Positions 1-6,015 are shown, counted from the stretch's first letter. The stretch is DNA of 64,000 bases from JBNGOQ01 sp050589645 (GCF_050589645.1 NZ_JBNGOQ010000004.1:310001-374000), one strand, 5' to 3'. The notes: generated by a model not told the origin, from the sequence alone. Translations and numbers: made by a program.

Positions 1-737
1 CAGACGGTCAAAACCCGCTTTCAACACATACTGACCAAAATGGAAATGTTCTAGCTGTATACAATGATGGGGATAATAATGTCTATAAGCACGATGATGC
101 TAAAACGAAAGCTGATGTTGATAAAAAGAGATCGGCAATCGCGAAAGGAGGTGTTGATGGAAAAAAGGGTGGTGTTAGGATTACTTCCGGAGGTGGTGAA
201 AAAGTTGGAGAGACTGAATATTGGGATGAGTTTAGAAGTCATGATAACGAAACTGGAGAAATATTGGATGAGGTTATTCCGGGGGCAAAGATTGAATTCG
301 GAGAATCCTGGGATGAAACAGTTAAAGAGTTAAATGAATCTAGTTCTCAAATGTCGTTAAAACAAATCGCCGGAGAATCCGTAACAAATGGTGACTTCGA
401 TATTAAATCAAACAAGAAGCTTGCCCCTTCAGGTGCAGGTACCGGGAAATTATTAAATGGCAAATATGCTACTGCAAGGTCAGCCGGTAATTTTTTAGCA
501 GGAATGAATGGAGCAACAGGAAAAACAGGGCAGTTTGGAGGTGGTTTTCATATAAGTAAGTCAACTTATATGAAAATGGCAGGAGCTCTGCACAATGGGA
601 ACTGGAACGCCTGGAACGCAGGCAGGATACTGTTTTTTGGAAAGGCATTTGGCCCAGCCCCATACTTTGGTGAAATCCCTTATGCAGGTCGTCAAATAAG
701 CAGCGGATTTGATGCTGGGGTTAATATTAGAAATTAA
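1..737 (+). CDS. 3' end of an Rhs-type polymorphic toxin protein (5' truncated by the window)
   Basis: The frame starting at base 3 is open from the window edge to the stop at 735-737, so about 244 C-terminal residues are visible and the start lies outside. The first residues (DGQNPLSTHTDQNGNVLAVYNDG) resemble the conserved stretch before the variable tail of Bacteroidota RHS-repeat proteins. After it come GETEYWDEF (about residues 71-79) and a tail with LLNGKYATARSAGNFLAG and a glycine/aromatic-rich end. From memory this tail recurs at the C-terminus of Bacteroidota Rhs proteins; its activity is unknown to me. A small membrane-protein gene starts 13 bases after the stop, as expected for a cognate immunity gene. 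The orphan cassettes that follow support the polymorphic-toxin reading. Rhs-type membership is inferred, because no YD repeats lie inside the window. Confidence 0.7.
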   Translation, partial: DGQNPLSTHTDQNGNVLAVYNDGDNNVYKHDDAKTKADVDKKRSAIAKGGVDGKKGGVRITSGGGEKVGETEYWDEFRSHDNETGEILDEVIPGAKIEFGESWDETVKELNESSSQMSLKQIAGESVTNGDFDIKSNKKLAPSGAGTGKLLNGKYATARSAGNFLAGMNGATGKTGQFGGGFHISKSTYMKMAGALHNGNWNAWNAGRILFFGKAFGPAPYFGEIPYAGRQISSGFDAGVNIRN

Positions 738-750
738 TAATACTAAAAAC

Positions 751-1200
751 ATGAAGAAAATAAAACCAATATTATGGGTTTTGGGATTACTAGTAGTCTT
801 ATTTTATGTGATAAAGAACGTATTTCCCGAAATGAAACCAGTTTATCTGATAAAAGAAATAGCGTTTGAAGATTCAAAAGAAAAGGTTTATTTGAAAAAA
901 ATGAATAGAGGCTTAAACTATTCTGTTATGTACCTTACTACTAGCTCGGAGGAGAGGGAACCAAATGAAACTTATGACTATATTTTTGAAAACTCAGATG
1001 CCGAAATATTCTATAGAATAAAAAAAGATACTTTGGAATTGCTAAGTTATTATGCGGTTAAAAAGCCCAAACATTTCGACTCTAAACTTATTATTGAAAT
1101 TTCTAATATCACGGATAATTCTAAATATACTGGTTTATTGGACACTTATGAACAACTTGGACTGCACAAGTGGGGTAGTTCTGTGAGCCAAAACAAATAG
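751..1200 (+). CDS. Putative immunity protein of the Rhs toxin, single-pass membrane protein
   Basis: A 149-residue product. A start at 751 puts MKKIKP directly before one hydrophobic helix (about residues 6-22, WVLGLLVVLFYVI), followed by a polar domain predicted outside the cytoplasm. An in-frame start at 709 would overlap the toxin gene and add a non-hydrophobic leader, so 751 is preferred. I do not recognise a named domain. Its position 13 bases after the toxin tail, its small size and its low G+C match toxin-cognate immunity genes. A membrane-anchored immunity protein would suggest a toxin acting in the periplasm or at the membrane, but this is inference. Confidence 0.6.
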   Translation: MKKIKPILWVLGLLVVLFYVIKNVFPEMKPVYLIKEIAFEDSKEKVYLKKMNRGLNYSVMYLTTSSEEREPNETYDYIFENSDAEIFYRIKKDTLELLSYYAVKKPKHFDSKLIIEISNITDNSKYTGLLDTYEQLGLHKWGSSVSQNK

Positions 1201-1211
1201 AGCTATAAAAA

Positions 1212-1368
1212 ATTGCTAAACCACATCTTGACCTGATGGTTTAGGCAAGAGTAAACAAAAATGGTTAAAGCCACAATCTCCCAAGTGGGGGTTGTGGTTT
1301 TTCTTTTGAGGGGAAAGATTGACTTATATTTGGAAGGCCATAAGCGTGGACGCTCACGGCAGCTGGGG
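1212..1368 (+). repeat. Cassette-boundary repeat module, copy 1
   Basis: In order: a degenerate palindrome-bearing arm (1212-1250, ending in GGCAAGAGTAAACAAAAATG), a hairpin at 1267-1302 (CCACAA/TTGTGG stem extended by A-T pairs, then five T), a promoter-like TATATTTG at 1325-1332, and a palindromic core AGCGTGGACGCT at 1343-1354 ending in GGCAGCTGGGGA. The same order recurs near 1699, 2360, 3138, 4938 and 5426. It lies between the first immunity gene and the next toxin-tail fragment. Confidence 0.75.
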
Positions 1369-1422
1369 AATGTGATAACGGATAAAATCAAAGTAAAATT
1401 TCCGTTAAAAAAAATTAAATGA
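1261..1422 (+). pseudogene. Orphan toxin C-terminal fragment a (copy 1)
   Basis: An open frame of 53 codons runs from an ATG at 1261 through the repeat module into unique sequence and stops at 1420-1422. The repeat-derived part reads SQVGVVVFLLRGKIDLYLEG. The unique part (residues 37-53, about NVITDKIKVKFPLKKIK) is short, basic and C-terminal-like. I read it as the last residues of a displaced toxin tail, not a functional gene. An ATGATG overlaps its stop and opens a 25-codon frame that runs into the next gene in another frame. An identical copy ends at 5093. Confidence 0.4.
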
Positions 1423-1465
1423 TGGTTATTTCGGACGATAAACAATTGAATGAAAGTGATTACGT

Positions 1466-1684
1466 ATGTTTAAAAGAATTATGGGGTATATATTAATTTT
1501 TATTGGATTCTTATGCTTTTTAGCAGTTGGCGGGGGTTCTATGAGATATAGAAACCGTAGTGTTAATCCAAATAATTCATTAAGTGAAGATATCATGATT
1601 ATTGCTCTTCTTATACTTACACCAGTAATAGGTTATTTTTTAATAAAAATTGGTTTTAAAATTCTAGGAAATGATAAAGAATGA
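1466..1684 (+). CDS. Small two-helix membrane protein, probable orphan immunity protein (copy 1)
   Basis: A 72-residue product with two hydrophobic helices (about residues 6-24 and 44-66) separated by a polar loop (RYRNRSVNPNNSLSED). It follows toxin fragment a and precedes repeat copy 2, which is the position of an immunity gene. The translated product at 5137-5355 is identical over all 72 residues. No family was recognised. The role as immunity protein rests on context only. Confidence 0.6.
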   Translation: MFKRIMGYILIFIGFLCFLAVGGGSMRYRNRSVNPNNSLSEDIMIIALLILTPVIGYFLIKIGFKILGNDKE

Positions 1685-1698
1685 TTGAAACCAGATGT

Positions 1699-1853
1699 CC
1701 CCGCTACCGTCACGCCTTGGCGTGATGGTTCCGGCAGAGTAAACAAAAATGATTAAAGCCACAATCTCCCAAGTGGGGTTGTGGTTTTTCTTTGGGGTAA
1801 AAGATGCTGTATATTTGGAATACCACCACGCCAAGGCGTGGCAGCAGATGGGG
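1699..1853 (+). repeat. Cassette-boundary repeat module, copy 2, with long inverted arms
   Basis: The left arm (1699-1728) contains CACGCCTTGGCGTG. The right arm (1823-1853) contains the complementary CACGCCAAGGCGTG, and their flanks also pair (CCCC...TGG with CCACC...GGGG). The whole module could therefore fold as one long inverted repeat. Between the arms are the CCACAA/TTGTGG hairpin with T run (1756-1787) and TATATTTG at 1810-1817. A frame through the right arm (atg at 1848 to a stop at 1920-1922) gives 24 codons overlapping the next gene and could be another toxin remnant. Confidence 0.75.
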
Positions 1854-1908
1854 AAATTAATTGCCCATTTTATTAGTTTTCTAATACAACAAAAAAATAG
1901 AAGAGCAA

Positions 1909-2295
1909 ATGAAGGACAATAGAATTTTTAGCGTGTTCATTTTTACGCTAATTGTGCTGAACATGTCTTTTTGTCAATCCAAGATTAATGAAAACCCTAT
2001 TTTAGGAGAGTGGGAGGCTTATAAAAAGACCGATTTGGATGGAGGAGATGGAAGTGATGTGACTTTTGATAGTTTGCCATATACAGTCAAATTGGAACTG
2101 AAATTTTTAGATGAGGGTAAATCATACTTTAACAATGGTGAGGGCAAAATCGAAACTGATTATAGTTTGAAGGACAACATATTGAAAGTCTCTCGTTTTA
2201 CCTATTCTATTGTTGAAATAAATGGTTCTGAATTGGTATTAAAGGAAGAAAAGTTTTTAGGAAAGCTTATTTACCTAAAAAAAGCAGGGGATTAA
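1909..2295 (+). CDS. Putative lipoprotein, lipocalin-like; probable orphan immunity protein
   Basis: A 128-residue product. It has an N-terminal hydrophobic segment (FSVFIFTLIVLNMSFC) ending in a lipobox-like cysteine near residue 23, so it is probably anchored in the envelope. The mature part begins with a PILGEWEAYK-type stretch and alternates short beta-like strands and turns (ETDYSLKDNILKVS, LVLKEEKFLGKLIYLKK), a pattern seen in small lipocalin-like Bacteroidota lipoproteins. It sits between repeat copies 2 and 3. Immunity function is inferred from position; no cognate toxin tail is clearly visible upstream. Confidence 0.55.
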   Translation: MKDNRIFSVFIFTLIVLNMSFCQSKINENPILGEWEAYKKTDLDGGDGSDVTFDSLPYTVKLELKFLDEGKSYFNNGEGKIETDYSLKDNILKVSRFTYSIVEINGSELVLKEEKFLGKLIYLKKAGD

Positions 2296-2359
2296 GGTAA
2301 TGCTTATTAAATATAAGACTCCGATGGCGCGGATCTGAGATTTATGCAGCAATGATACG

Positions 2360-2460
2360 AAAGCCACAATCTCCCAAGTAGGGGTTGTGACTTTTTATTT
2401 GCAGGAAAAGATTGACTTATGTTTGGAAAGCCACCAGCGTGGACGCTGGCGGCAGCGAGG
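2360..2460 (+). repeat. Cassette-boundary repeat module, copy 3
   Basis: Hairpin at 2360-2396 (CCACAA/TTGTGA, then T run), promoter-like TATGTTTG at 2418-2425, and a clean palindrome CCAGCGT-GG-ACGCTGG at 2434-2449 followed by CGGCAGCGAGGG. The left arm before the hairpin is degenerate and lacks the GCTACCG palindrome seen in copy 2. Confidence 0.7.
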
Positions 2461-2638
2461 GACTTTCAATGATCTTAATTTTTCAGAATTAGCAGGTACT
2501 ACTTTTGGGCACGAAATAGATCGTACGACTAACGAAAGTGCAACGCTAAAACTTCGAGAAGGAGGACCCGCCTCCGAAAGAGCGGCTCAAAAAGTTACCG
2601 CAAGAATAATTAAACAACTAAAAGAGAGAAAAAAATAA
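2461..2638 (+). pseudogene. Orphan toxin C-terminal fragment c
   Basis: A frame open from 2387 runs through repeat copy 3 and continues as about 58 unique residues before stopping at 2638, directly in front of a lipoprotein gene at 2640. The unique part includes FGHEIDRTTNESATLKLREG and a lysine/arginine-rich end. GHE could be a remnant of a zinc-peptidase-like toxin, but the second histidine of an HExxH motif is missing, so this is speculation. There is no start codon outside the repeat. It is best read as a displaced toxin tail kept with its immunity gene. Confidence 0.45.
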
Positions 2639-2639
2639 C

Positions 2640-3113
2640 ATGATGGTTAAAAGAGTTTTATTAAGTTTTATGATAGTGTTTGTGGTTTCATGCAATTCTG
2701 GCGCAAAGGACAATGAATCCAAAATTGATATTGGCCAAATTGAAGACACAGCAATTAATTTTCTAATGGAGCAACAGGTATTAGAAAAAAGTTTAGACAA
2801 GAAAAAATATTATGGAAATCTTTTACTTATCGAACTAGCTACAGATAAACCCATTGACAGTGAGGACAACGGTATCTATCGTCTTGGAGTTTTCAAAAGT
2901 CACACCAAAGAATATCTTCTTTTTAAAAATAATAGGGAGATTGAAATTTTTGAGGTAAGCAATTTAGGTGATTGTATTGAAAATTTGTTTGTTTTTTTAA
3001 ACCGCAACGATGTGGATAAGAATTTGAGAACTATATATATTGAAAAAGTAATTGAACTATACAAAAATAACATAGACAGAAGAAGATTGGTGCCTAAAAG
3101 TGACAATAGCTAG
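2640..3113 (+). CDS. Putative lipoprotein, probable orphan immunity protein
   Basis: A 157-residue product. The signal peptide (VKRVLLSFMIVFVVSC) ends in a lipobox-like VVSC with the cysteine near residue 18. The mature part is acidic then mixed, with predicted alpha/beta content and no recognised domain. Two start codons lie in tandem (ATGATG at 2640). The gene begins one base after the stop of toxin fragment c, a coupling typical of toxin-immunity pairs. The immunity role is inferred. Confidence 0.55.
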   Translation: MMVKRVLLSFMIVFVVSCNSGAKDNESKIDIGQIEDTAINFLMEQQVLEKSLDKKKYYGNLLLIELATDKPIDSEDNGIYRLGVFKSHTKEYLLFKNNREIEIFEVSNLGDCIENLFVFLNRNDVDKNLRTIYIEKVIELYKNNIDRRRLVPKSDNS

Positions 3114-3137
3114 TATTGCAAACCGTATATGATGATA

Positions 3138-3258
3138 AAAAAGCCACACTCTCCCAAGTGGGGGTTGTGGTTTTTCTTTTGGGATCAAAGGATGCTGTAT
3201 ATTTGATAGGCACCAGCGTGGACGCCTGCCCGCCCTTGGAGGGCTCGCGGTAGCGGGG
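3138..3258 (+). repeat. Cassette-boundary repeat module, copy 4
   Basis: Hairpin at 3138-3175 with T run, TATATTTG at 3198-3205, then ACCAGCGTGGACGC. Here the usual closing half of the palindrome is replaced by a longer stretch (about 3225-3249) with its own hairpin potential (GCCC-TTGGA-GGGC). The module ends in GCGGTAGCGGGGG, directly joined to a long toxin-tail frame. Confidence 0.7.
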
Positions 3259-3876
3259 GATGAAGTTGTAGTAACTGCATCAGGAGGCACGACCGCTACC
3301 GGAAGTGCTCAAGGATTGCACGTCGAGTCTACGGATACTGGAGATAGAATCTACGGGTATAAGGCCGAAGGACAAGTTGAGGGAGAATATGGGAAAATAA
3401 ATGGAAGCATTTCTGGTTTTAGCGCTGGATATGACGGATATACGGAGTCGGGTGGAGCCCATGGTAGTGCCAGTATTTATGGAGTTTCTGCTGAAGCTGG
3501 GGCTAGGTTAGGAACAGAGGATAACAATATTGCAATTGAAGGAGAGGGAAGTGCTTTTAAAGCTGAAGTACTTGGAGATGCTGGATTATATACGGGAGAA
3601 GGTGGTAAGTACGGAGCAGAATTGGGAGGAGAAGCAGGGGCATATGCGCTTGAAGGAGAGTTTACACCATCCATATCAATAGGAGGTTTAAAAATTGGCT
3701 TTACTATTGGTGGTTCATTAGGAAGTGCGCATATTGGTGGACGCGCCGCAGGCACTTTTGATAGTAGTACTAATGAAGGAGAGTTAACATTAATGGGGCA
3801 TGCAGGTCTTGGTGGCGGTTTGAAGTTCGGCTTTTCCATTTCCAATACCGATCAGGAGGTGAATCGAAGAAAGTAA
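3259..3876 (+). CDS. Orphan glycine-rich polymorphic-toxin C-terminal domain
   Basis: The frame runs from the end of repeat copy 4 without a stop to 3876, about 205 residues. The first ATG-like codons are internal (the annotated-type start at 3316 would be TTG). The region is glycine- and alanine-rich with alternating short blocks (SAEAGARLG, GEGSAFKAEV, GDAGLYTGEGG, GGEAGAYALEGEF, GGSLGSAHIGG, GHAGLGGGLKFGF). This layout suggests a membrane-active or beta-structured tail. It lacks a convincing start and signal, as expected for a toxin tip that needs joining to an Rhs body to be made. Two small envelope-protein genes follow. Family assignment is by pattern only. Confidence 0.5.
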   Translation, partial: DEVVVTASGGTTATGSAQGLHVESTDTGDRIYGYKAEGQVEGEYGKINGSISGFSAGYDGYTESGGAHGSASIYGVSAEAGARLGTEDNNIAIEGEGSAFKAEVLGDAGLYTGEGGKYGAELGGEAGAYALEGEFTPSISIGGLKIGFTIGGSLGSAHIGGRAAGTFDSSTNEGELTLMGHAGLGGGLKFGFSISNTDQEVNRRK

Positions 3877-3891
3877 AGGTAGTTTAAGAAT

Positions 3892-4290
3892 ATGATTATC
3901 ACATATATATTATTTTTTGCAGTATTAAATTTTATCATTTTTCACTTCTTAACAGGGAAAGTTGATTTAAGTAATAAGTTGCGTATTGCCTTGATTGTTA
4001 TTTGTGTAATAATGCTCTTTTTGCATTATTCAAGAGCATTATTCAAGCCACTACCAAACAATTACTTTAATCATCTAATGATTTTTAGCTTGACACTTTT
4101 CATACTGCATATTGGTAGTTTCATACCGATTCTGGTTATGAAGAGAATAAACCCAAATTTTGAAAGGCACCTTGCTTTTACTGTATTTAATTTTATGAGG
4201 TTCTATGTTATTTATATTTTAATATTTGTATATCAAAGTACTTCATTAATATCGAGTAGCTCTGGGGAGCATTTTAAATCAATATTTTAA
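3892..4290 (+). CDS. Four-helix membrane protein, probable immunity protein
   Basis: A 132-residue product with four hydrophobic segments (about residues 2-20, 28-46, 65-85 and 100-120) and short polar loops. It starts 15 bases after the glycine-rich toxin tail and is followed 14 bases later by a lipoprotein gene. No domain was recognised. Multi-pass immunity proteins are known for membrane-active toxins, which would fit the upstream tail, but this pairing is inference. Confidence 0.55.
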   Translation: MIITYILFFAVLNFIIFHFLTGKVDLSNKLRIALIVICVIMLFLHYSRALFKPLPNNYFNHLMIFSLTLFILHIGSFIPILVMKRINPNFERHLAFTVFNFMRFYVIYILIFVYQSTSLISSSSGEHFKSIF

Positions 4291-4304
4291 GAAGATTTTA
4301 TTAT

Positions 4305-4799
4305 ATGAAATTATTAGTTTACTTACTTGCTGCGCTTAGTACATTAAGTTGTCAAGAAGATAAGATGATAAAATTGGAAAGAAATGGTTTTTCAATATCT
4401 TATCCAAGCCATTTAACTCTTGATGAAAGTGGACAAGAGGGGACATCTTTTGTTTTGACAACTCAAAAAAGTGGGCAAAATGATGTCTTTGTAGAAAACA
4501 TCAATCTGGTCATAAAAAATGTGGGCAAAACCAGCTTGGACGAGTTTAGCAAGCGTACTGAAAATGAAATTAGTACGGTAGCAAATATTATTGAAAGCAA
4601 TAGATTGAAAATAAATGGTAAGGATTGTTTTAAATTGGTTTTGGAAGCTACTCAAAATAACGTTGACCTTACTTTTGTCCAACATTATTATCTAGAAAAT
4701 CAAAAAGTTTATCTATTAACTTTTTCAAGTGAAACAAAAGTTTACTATGATTACTATAATGATATGAACACGGTTTTAACGAGCTTTGAAATCAAATAG
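4305..4799 (+). CDS. Lipoprotein with PsbP/DcrB-like domain, possible second immunity protein
   Basis: A 164-residue product. The short signal peptide (KLLVYLLAALSTLSC) gives a lipobox LSC with the cysteine near residue 16. The mature part (FSISYPSHLTLDESGQEG, then LEATQNNVDLTFVQHYYLEN and VYLLTFSSE) has the strand order of the PsbP/DcrB-like fold common in small bacterial lipoproteins. It is co-directional with the preceding membrane protein, with a 14-base gap. Either gene, or both, could protect against the upstream glycine-rich tail. Confidence 0.55.
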   Translation: MKLLVYLLAALSTLSCQEDKMIKLERNGFSISYPSHLTLDESGQEGTSFVLTTQKSGQNDVFVENINLVIKNVGKTSLDEFSKRTENEISTVANIIESNRLKINGKDCFKLVLEATQNNVDLTFVQHYYLENQKVYLLTFSSETKVYYDYYNDMNTVLTSFEIK

Positions 4800-4818
4800 A
4801 GGTTAATCCTTCCAGATG

Positions 4819-4917
4819 GCCCCCGCTACCGCTAGTCTATGACTAGTGGCGAGCATGAGTAAGAAGTAAATATAATGACCCCTCCGGCTACCGCTAGCTT
4901 GTAGCTAGTGGTTCCGG
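4819..4917 (+). repeat. Two extra palindromic arms before repeat copy 5
   Basis: Two left arms lie in tandem. The first (4821-4851) has core CTAGTC-TAT-GACTAG at 4832-4846. The second (4883-4917) has core CTAGCT-TGT-AGCTAG at 4894-4908. Both start with GCTACCG and have TGG at the far side, as in copy 2, but each core differs. The flanks stay constant while the palindromic centre changes. Confidence 0.65.
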
Positions 4918-4937
4918 CAGAGTAAGTAAAACTGATT

Positions 4938-5039
4938 AAAACCACAGTCTCCCAAGTGGGGGTTGTGGTTTTTCTTTTGAGGGGAAAGATTGACTTATAT
5001 TTGGAAGGCCATAAGCGTGGACGCTCACGGCAGCTGGGG
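4938..5039 (+). repeat. Cassette-boundary repeat module, copy 5
   Basis: Hairpin at 4938-4973 with T run, TATATTTG at 4996-5003, palindrome AGCGTGGACGCT at 5014-5025. From about 4947 it matches copy 1 base for base, at a constant offset of 3671. Confidence 0.75.
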
Positions 5040-5093
5040 AATGTGATAACGGATAAAATCAAAGTAAAATTTCCGTTAAAAAAAATTAAATGA
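5019..5093 (+). pseudogene. Orphan toxin C-terminal fragment a (copy 2)
   Basis: This is the same short basic tail as at 1261-1422, stopping at 5091-5093. The upstream frame through repeat copy 5 stays open, but the ATG present in copy 1 is CTG here, so no start codon is apparent. It is best read as a remnant. Confidence 0.4.
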
Positions 5094-5136
5094 TGGTTAT
5101 TTCGGACGATAAACAATTGAATGAAAGTGATTACGT

Positions 5137-5355
5137 ATGTTTAAAAGAATTATGGGGTATATATTAATTTTTATTGGATTCTTATGCTTTTTAGCAGTTG
5201 GCGGGGGTTCTATGAGATATAGAAACCGTAGTGTTAATCCAAATAATTCATTAAGTGAAGATATCATGATTATTGCTCTTCTTATACTTACACCAGTAAT
5301 AGGTTATTTTTTAATAAAAATTGGTTTTAAAATTCTAGGAAATGATAAAGAATGA
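5137..5355 (+). CDS. Small two-helix membrane protein, probable orphan immunity protein (copy 2)
   Basis: A 72-residue product identical to the one at 1466-1684, with two transmembrane helices around residues 6-24 and 44-66. It lies inside the duplicated segment 4947-5403 between repeat copies 5 and 6. Retaining two identical immunity genes may reflect recent duplication rather than selection; the sequence cannot decide. Confidence 0.6.
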   Translation: MFKRIMGYILIFIGFLCFLAVGGGSMRYRNRSVNPNNSLSEDIMIIALLILTPVIGYFLIKIGFKILGNDKE

Positions 5356-5366
5356 TTGAAACCAGA

Positions 5367-5520
5367 TGTCCCCGCTACCGTCACGCCTTGGCGTGATGGT
5401 TCAGGCAGAGTAAACAAAAATGGTTAAAACCACAATCTCCTAAGTGGGGGTTGTGGTTTTTTATGTTGGAGCAAGGGATGCTGTATATTTGATATGCCAC
5501 GAGCGTGGACGCTAGCAGCA
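5367..5520 (+). repeat. Cassette-boundary repeat module, copy 6
   Basis: Left arm with ACGCCTTGGCGT core (5370-5399), hairpin at 5426-5462 (perfect AAAACCACAA/TTGTGGTTTT), TATATTTG at 5484-5491, and palindrome GAGCGTGGACGCTAG near 5500-5514. It is the last module before the core chromosome. Confidence 0.75.
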
Positions 5521-5548
5521 GCGAAAGAAATCTTTGAAGCATTTACAA

Positions 5549-5998
5549 ATGATAATTTCACAACAAAAAACATACCGGTCATTGTTTGTCATGGTTTTAG
5601 TTTATCTAACCCTAGCGATTATAAGGTCTTTGGCTATACTTCTTTTATTCTATGTTGATAGTTCTTTTATCGAATTTGATTTTGCAAAAGATCAATTGCT
5701 TGAAAAGAATAATATTTTTAATAACTACTATTTCTACGCACCCTATTTAATTGGAATAGGAGCAATAATTTTTATAAACCTTTATTTTAAGTTTAACGGG
5801 GGTTTTTATTTAGTTGCAGCAATATTGGGTATTGTAGTTTTTAGATTCTTAGATGCTGATATTGTAAGACCAGTCTTTGGGATTTTTGAGAACACTGTAA
5901 TTAACGTAGTTTTATCATTGATAGTATTTTTATCGTTAGCATATGTTGCATTAAAAACGTATAGTACTAAAGGGGGAAGCAGTAATCCCCCAAGTTAG
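5549..5998 (+). CDS. Multi-pass membrane protein, probable orphan immunity protein at the array end
   Basis: A 149-residue product from the ATG at 5549; an ATG at 5591 just before the first helix is an alternative, and a TTG at 5534 is less likely. Four hydrophobic segments are visible (MVLVYLTLAIIRSLAILLLF, APYLIGIGAIIFINLYF, FYLVAAILGIVVFRF, VINVVLSLIVFLSLAYVAL). Another frame running from repeat copy 6 (5515 to about 5658, AAAKEIFEAFTNDNFTTKN...) overlaps it and may be the matching toxin remnant. No family was recognised. It ends 17 bases before the convergent transporter gene. Confidence 0.55.
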   Translation: MIISQQKTYRSLFVMVLVYLTLAIIRSLAILLLFYVDSSFIEFDFAKDQLLEKNNIFNNYYFYAPYLIGIGAIIFINLYFKFNGGFYLVAAILGIVVFRFLDADIVRPVFGIFENTVINVVLSLIVFLSLAYVALKTYSTKGGSSNPPS

Positions 5999-6015
5999 AG
6001 TCCAATAGCGGAGAA

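Larger units (their letters stand above)
4947..5403 (+). repeat. Second copy of a ~455-bp direct duplication (first copy 1276-1732)
   Basis: Reading the two segments side by side, they agree from TCTCCCAAGTGGGGG through the toxin fragment, the two-helix membrane protein and the next left arm up to GCGTGATGGTTC. They diverge just outside on both sides (1733 versus 5404, and before 1276 versus 4947). The identity of coding and spacer bases points to a recent duplication or gene conversion. Confidence 0.8.

Noticed and set aside
1203..1445. Minus-strand frames across the repeat modules (also 4832-5116, 3057-3290)
   Set aside because: They share sequence only because the repeats do; they begin in immunity-gene regions and have no features of real proteins.
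3477..3845. 122-residue minus-strand frame, proline-rich
   Set aside because: It is the mirror of the glycine-rich toxin tail (Gly codons read as Pro on the other strand), with no context of its own.
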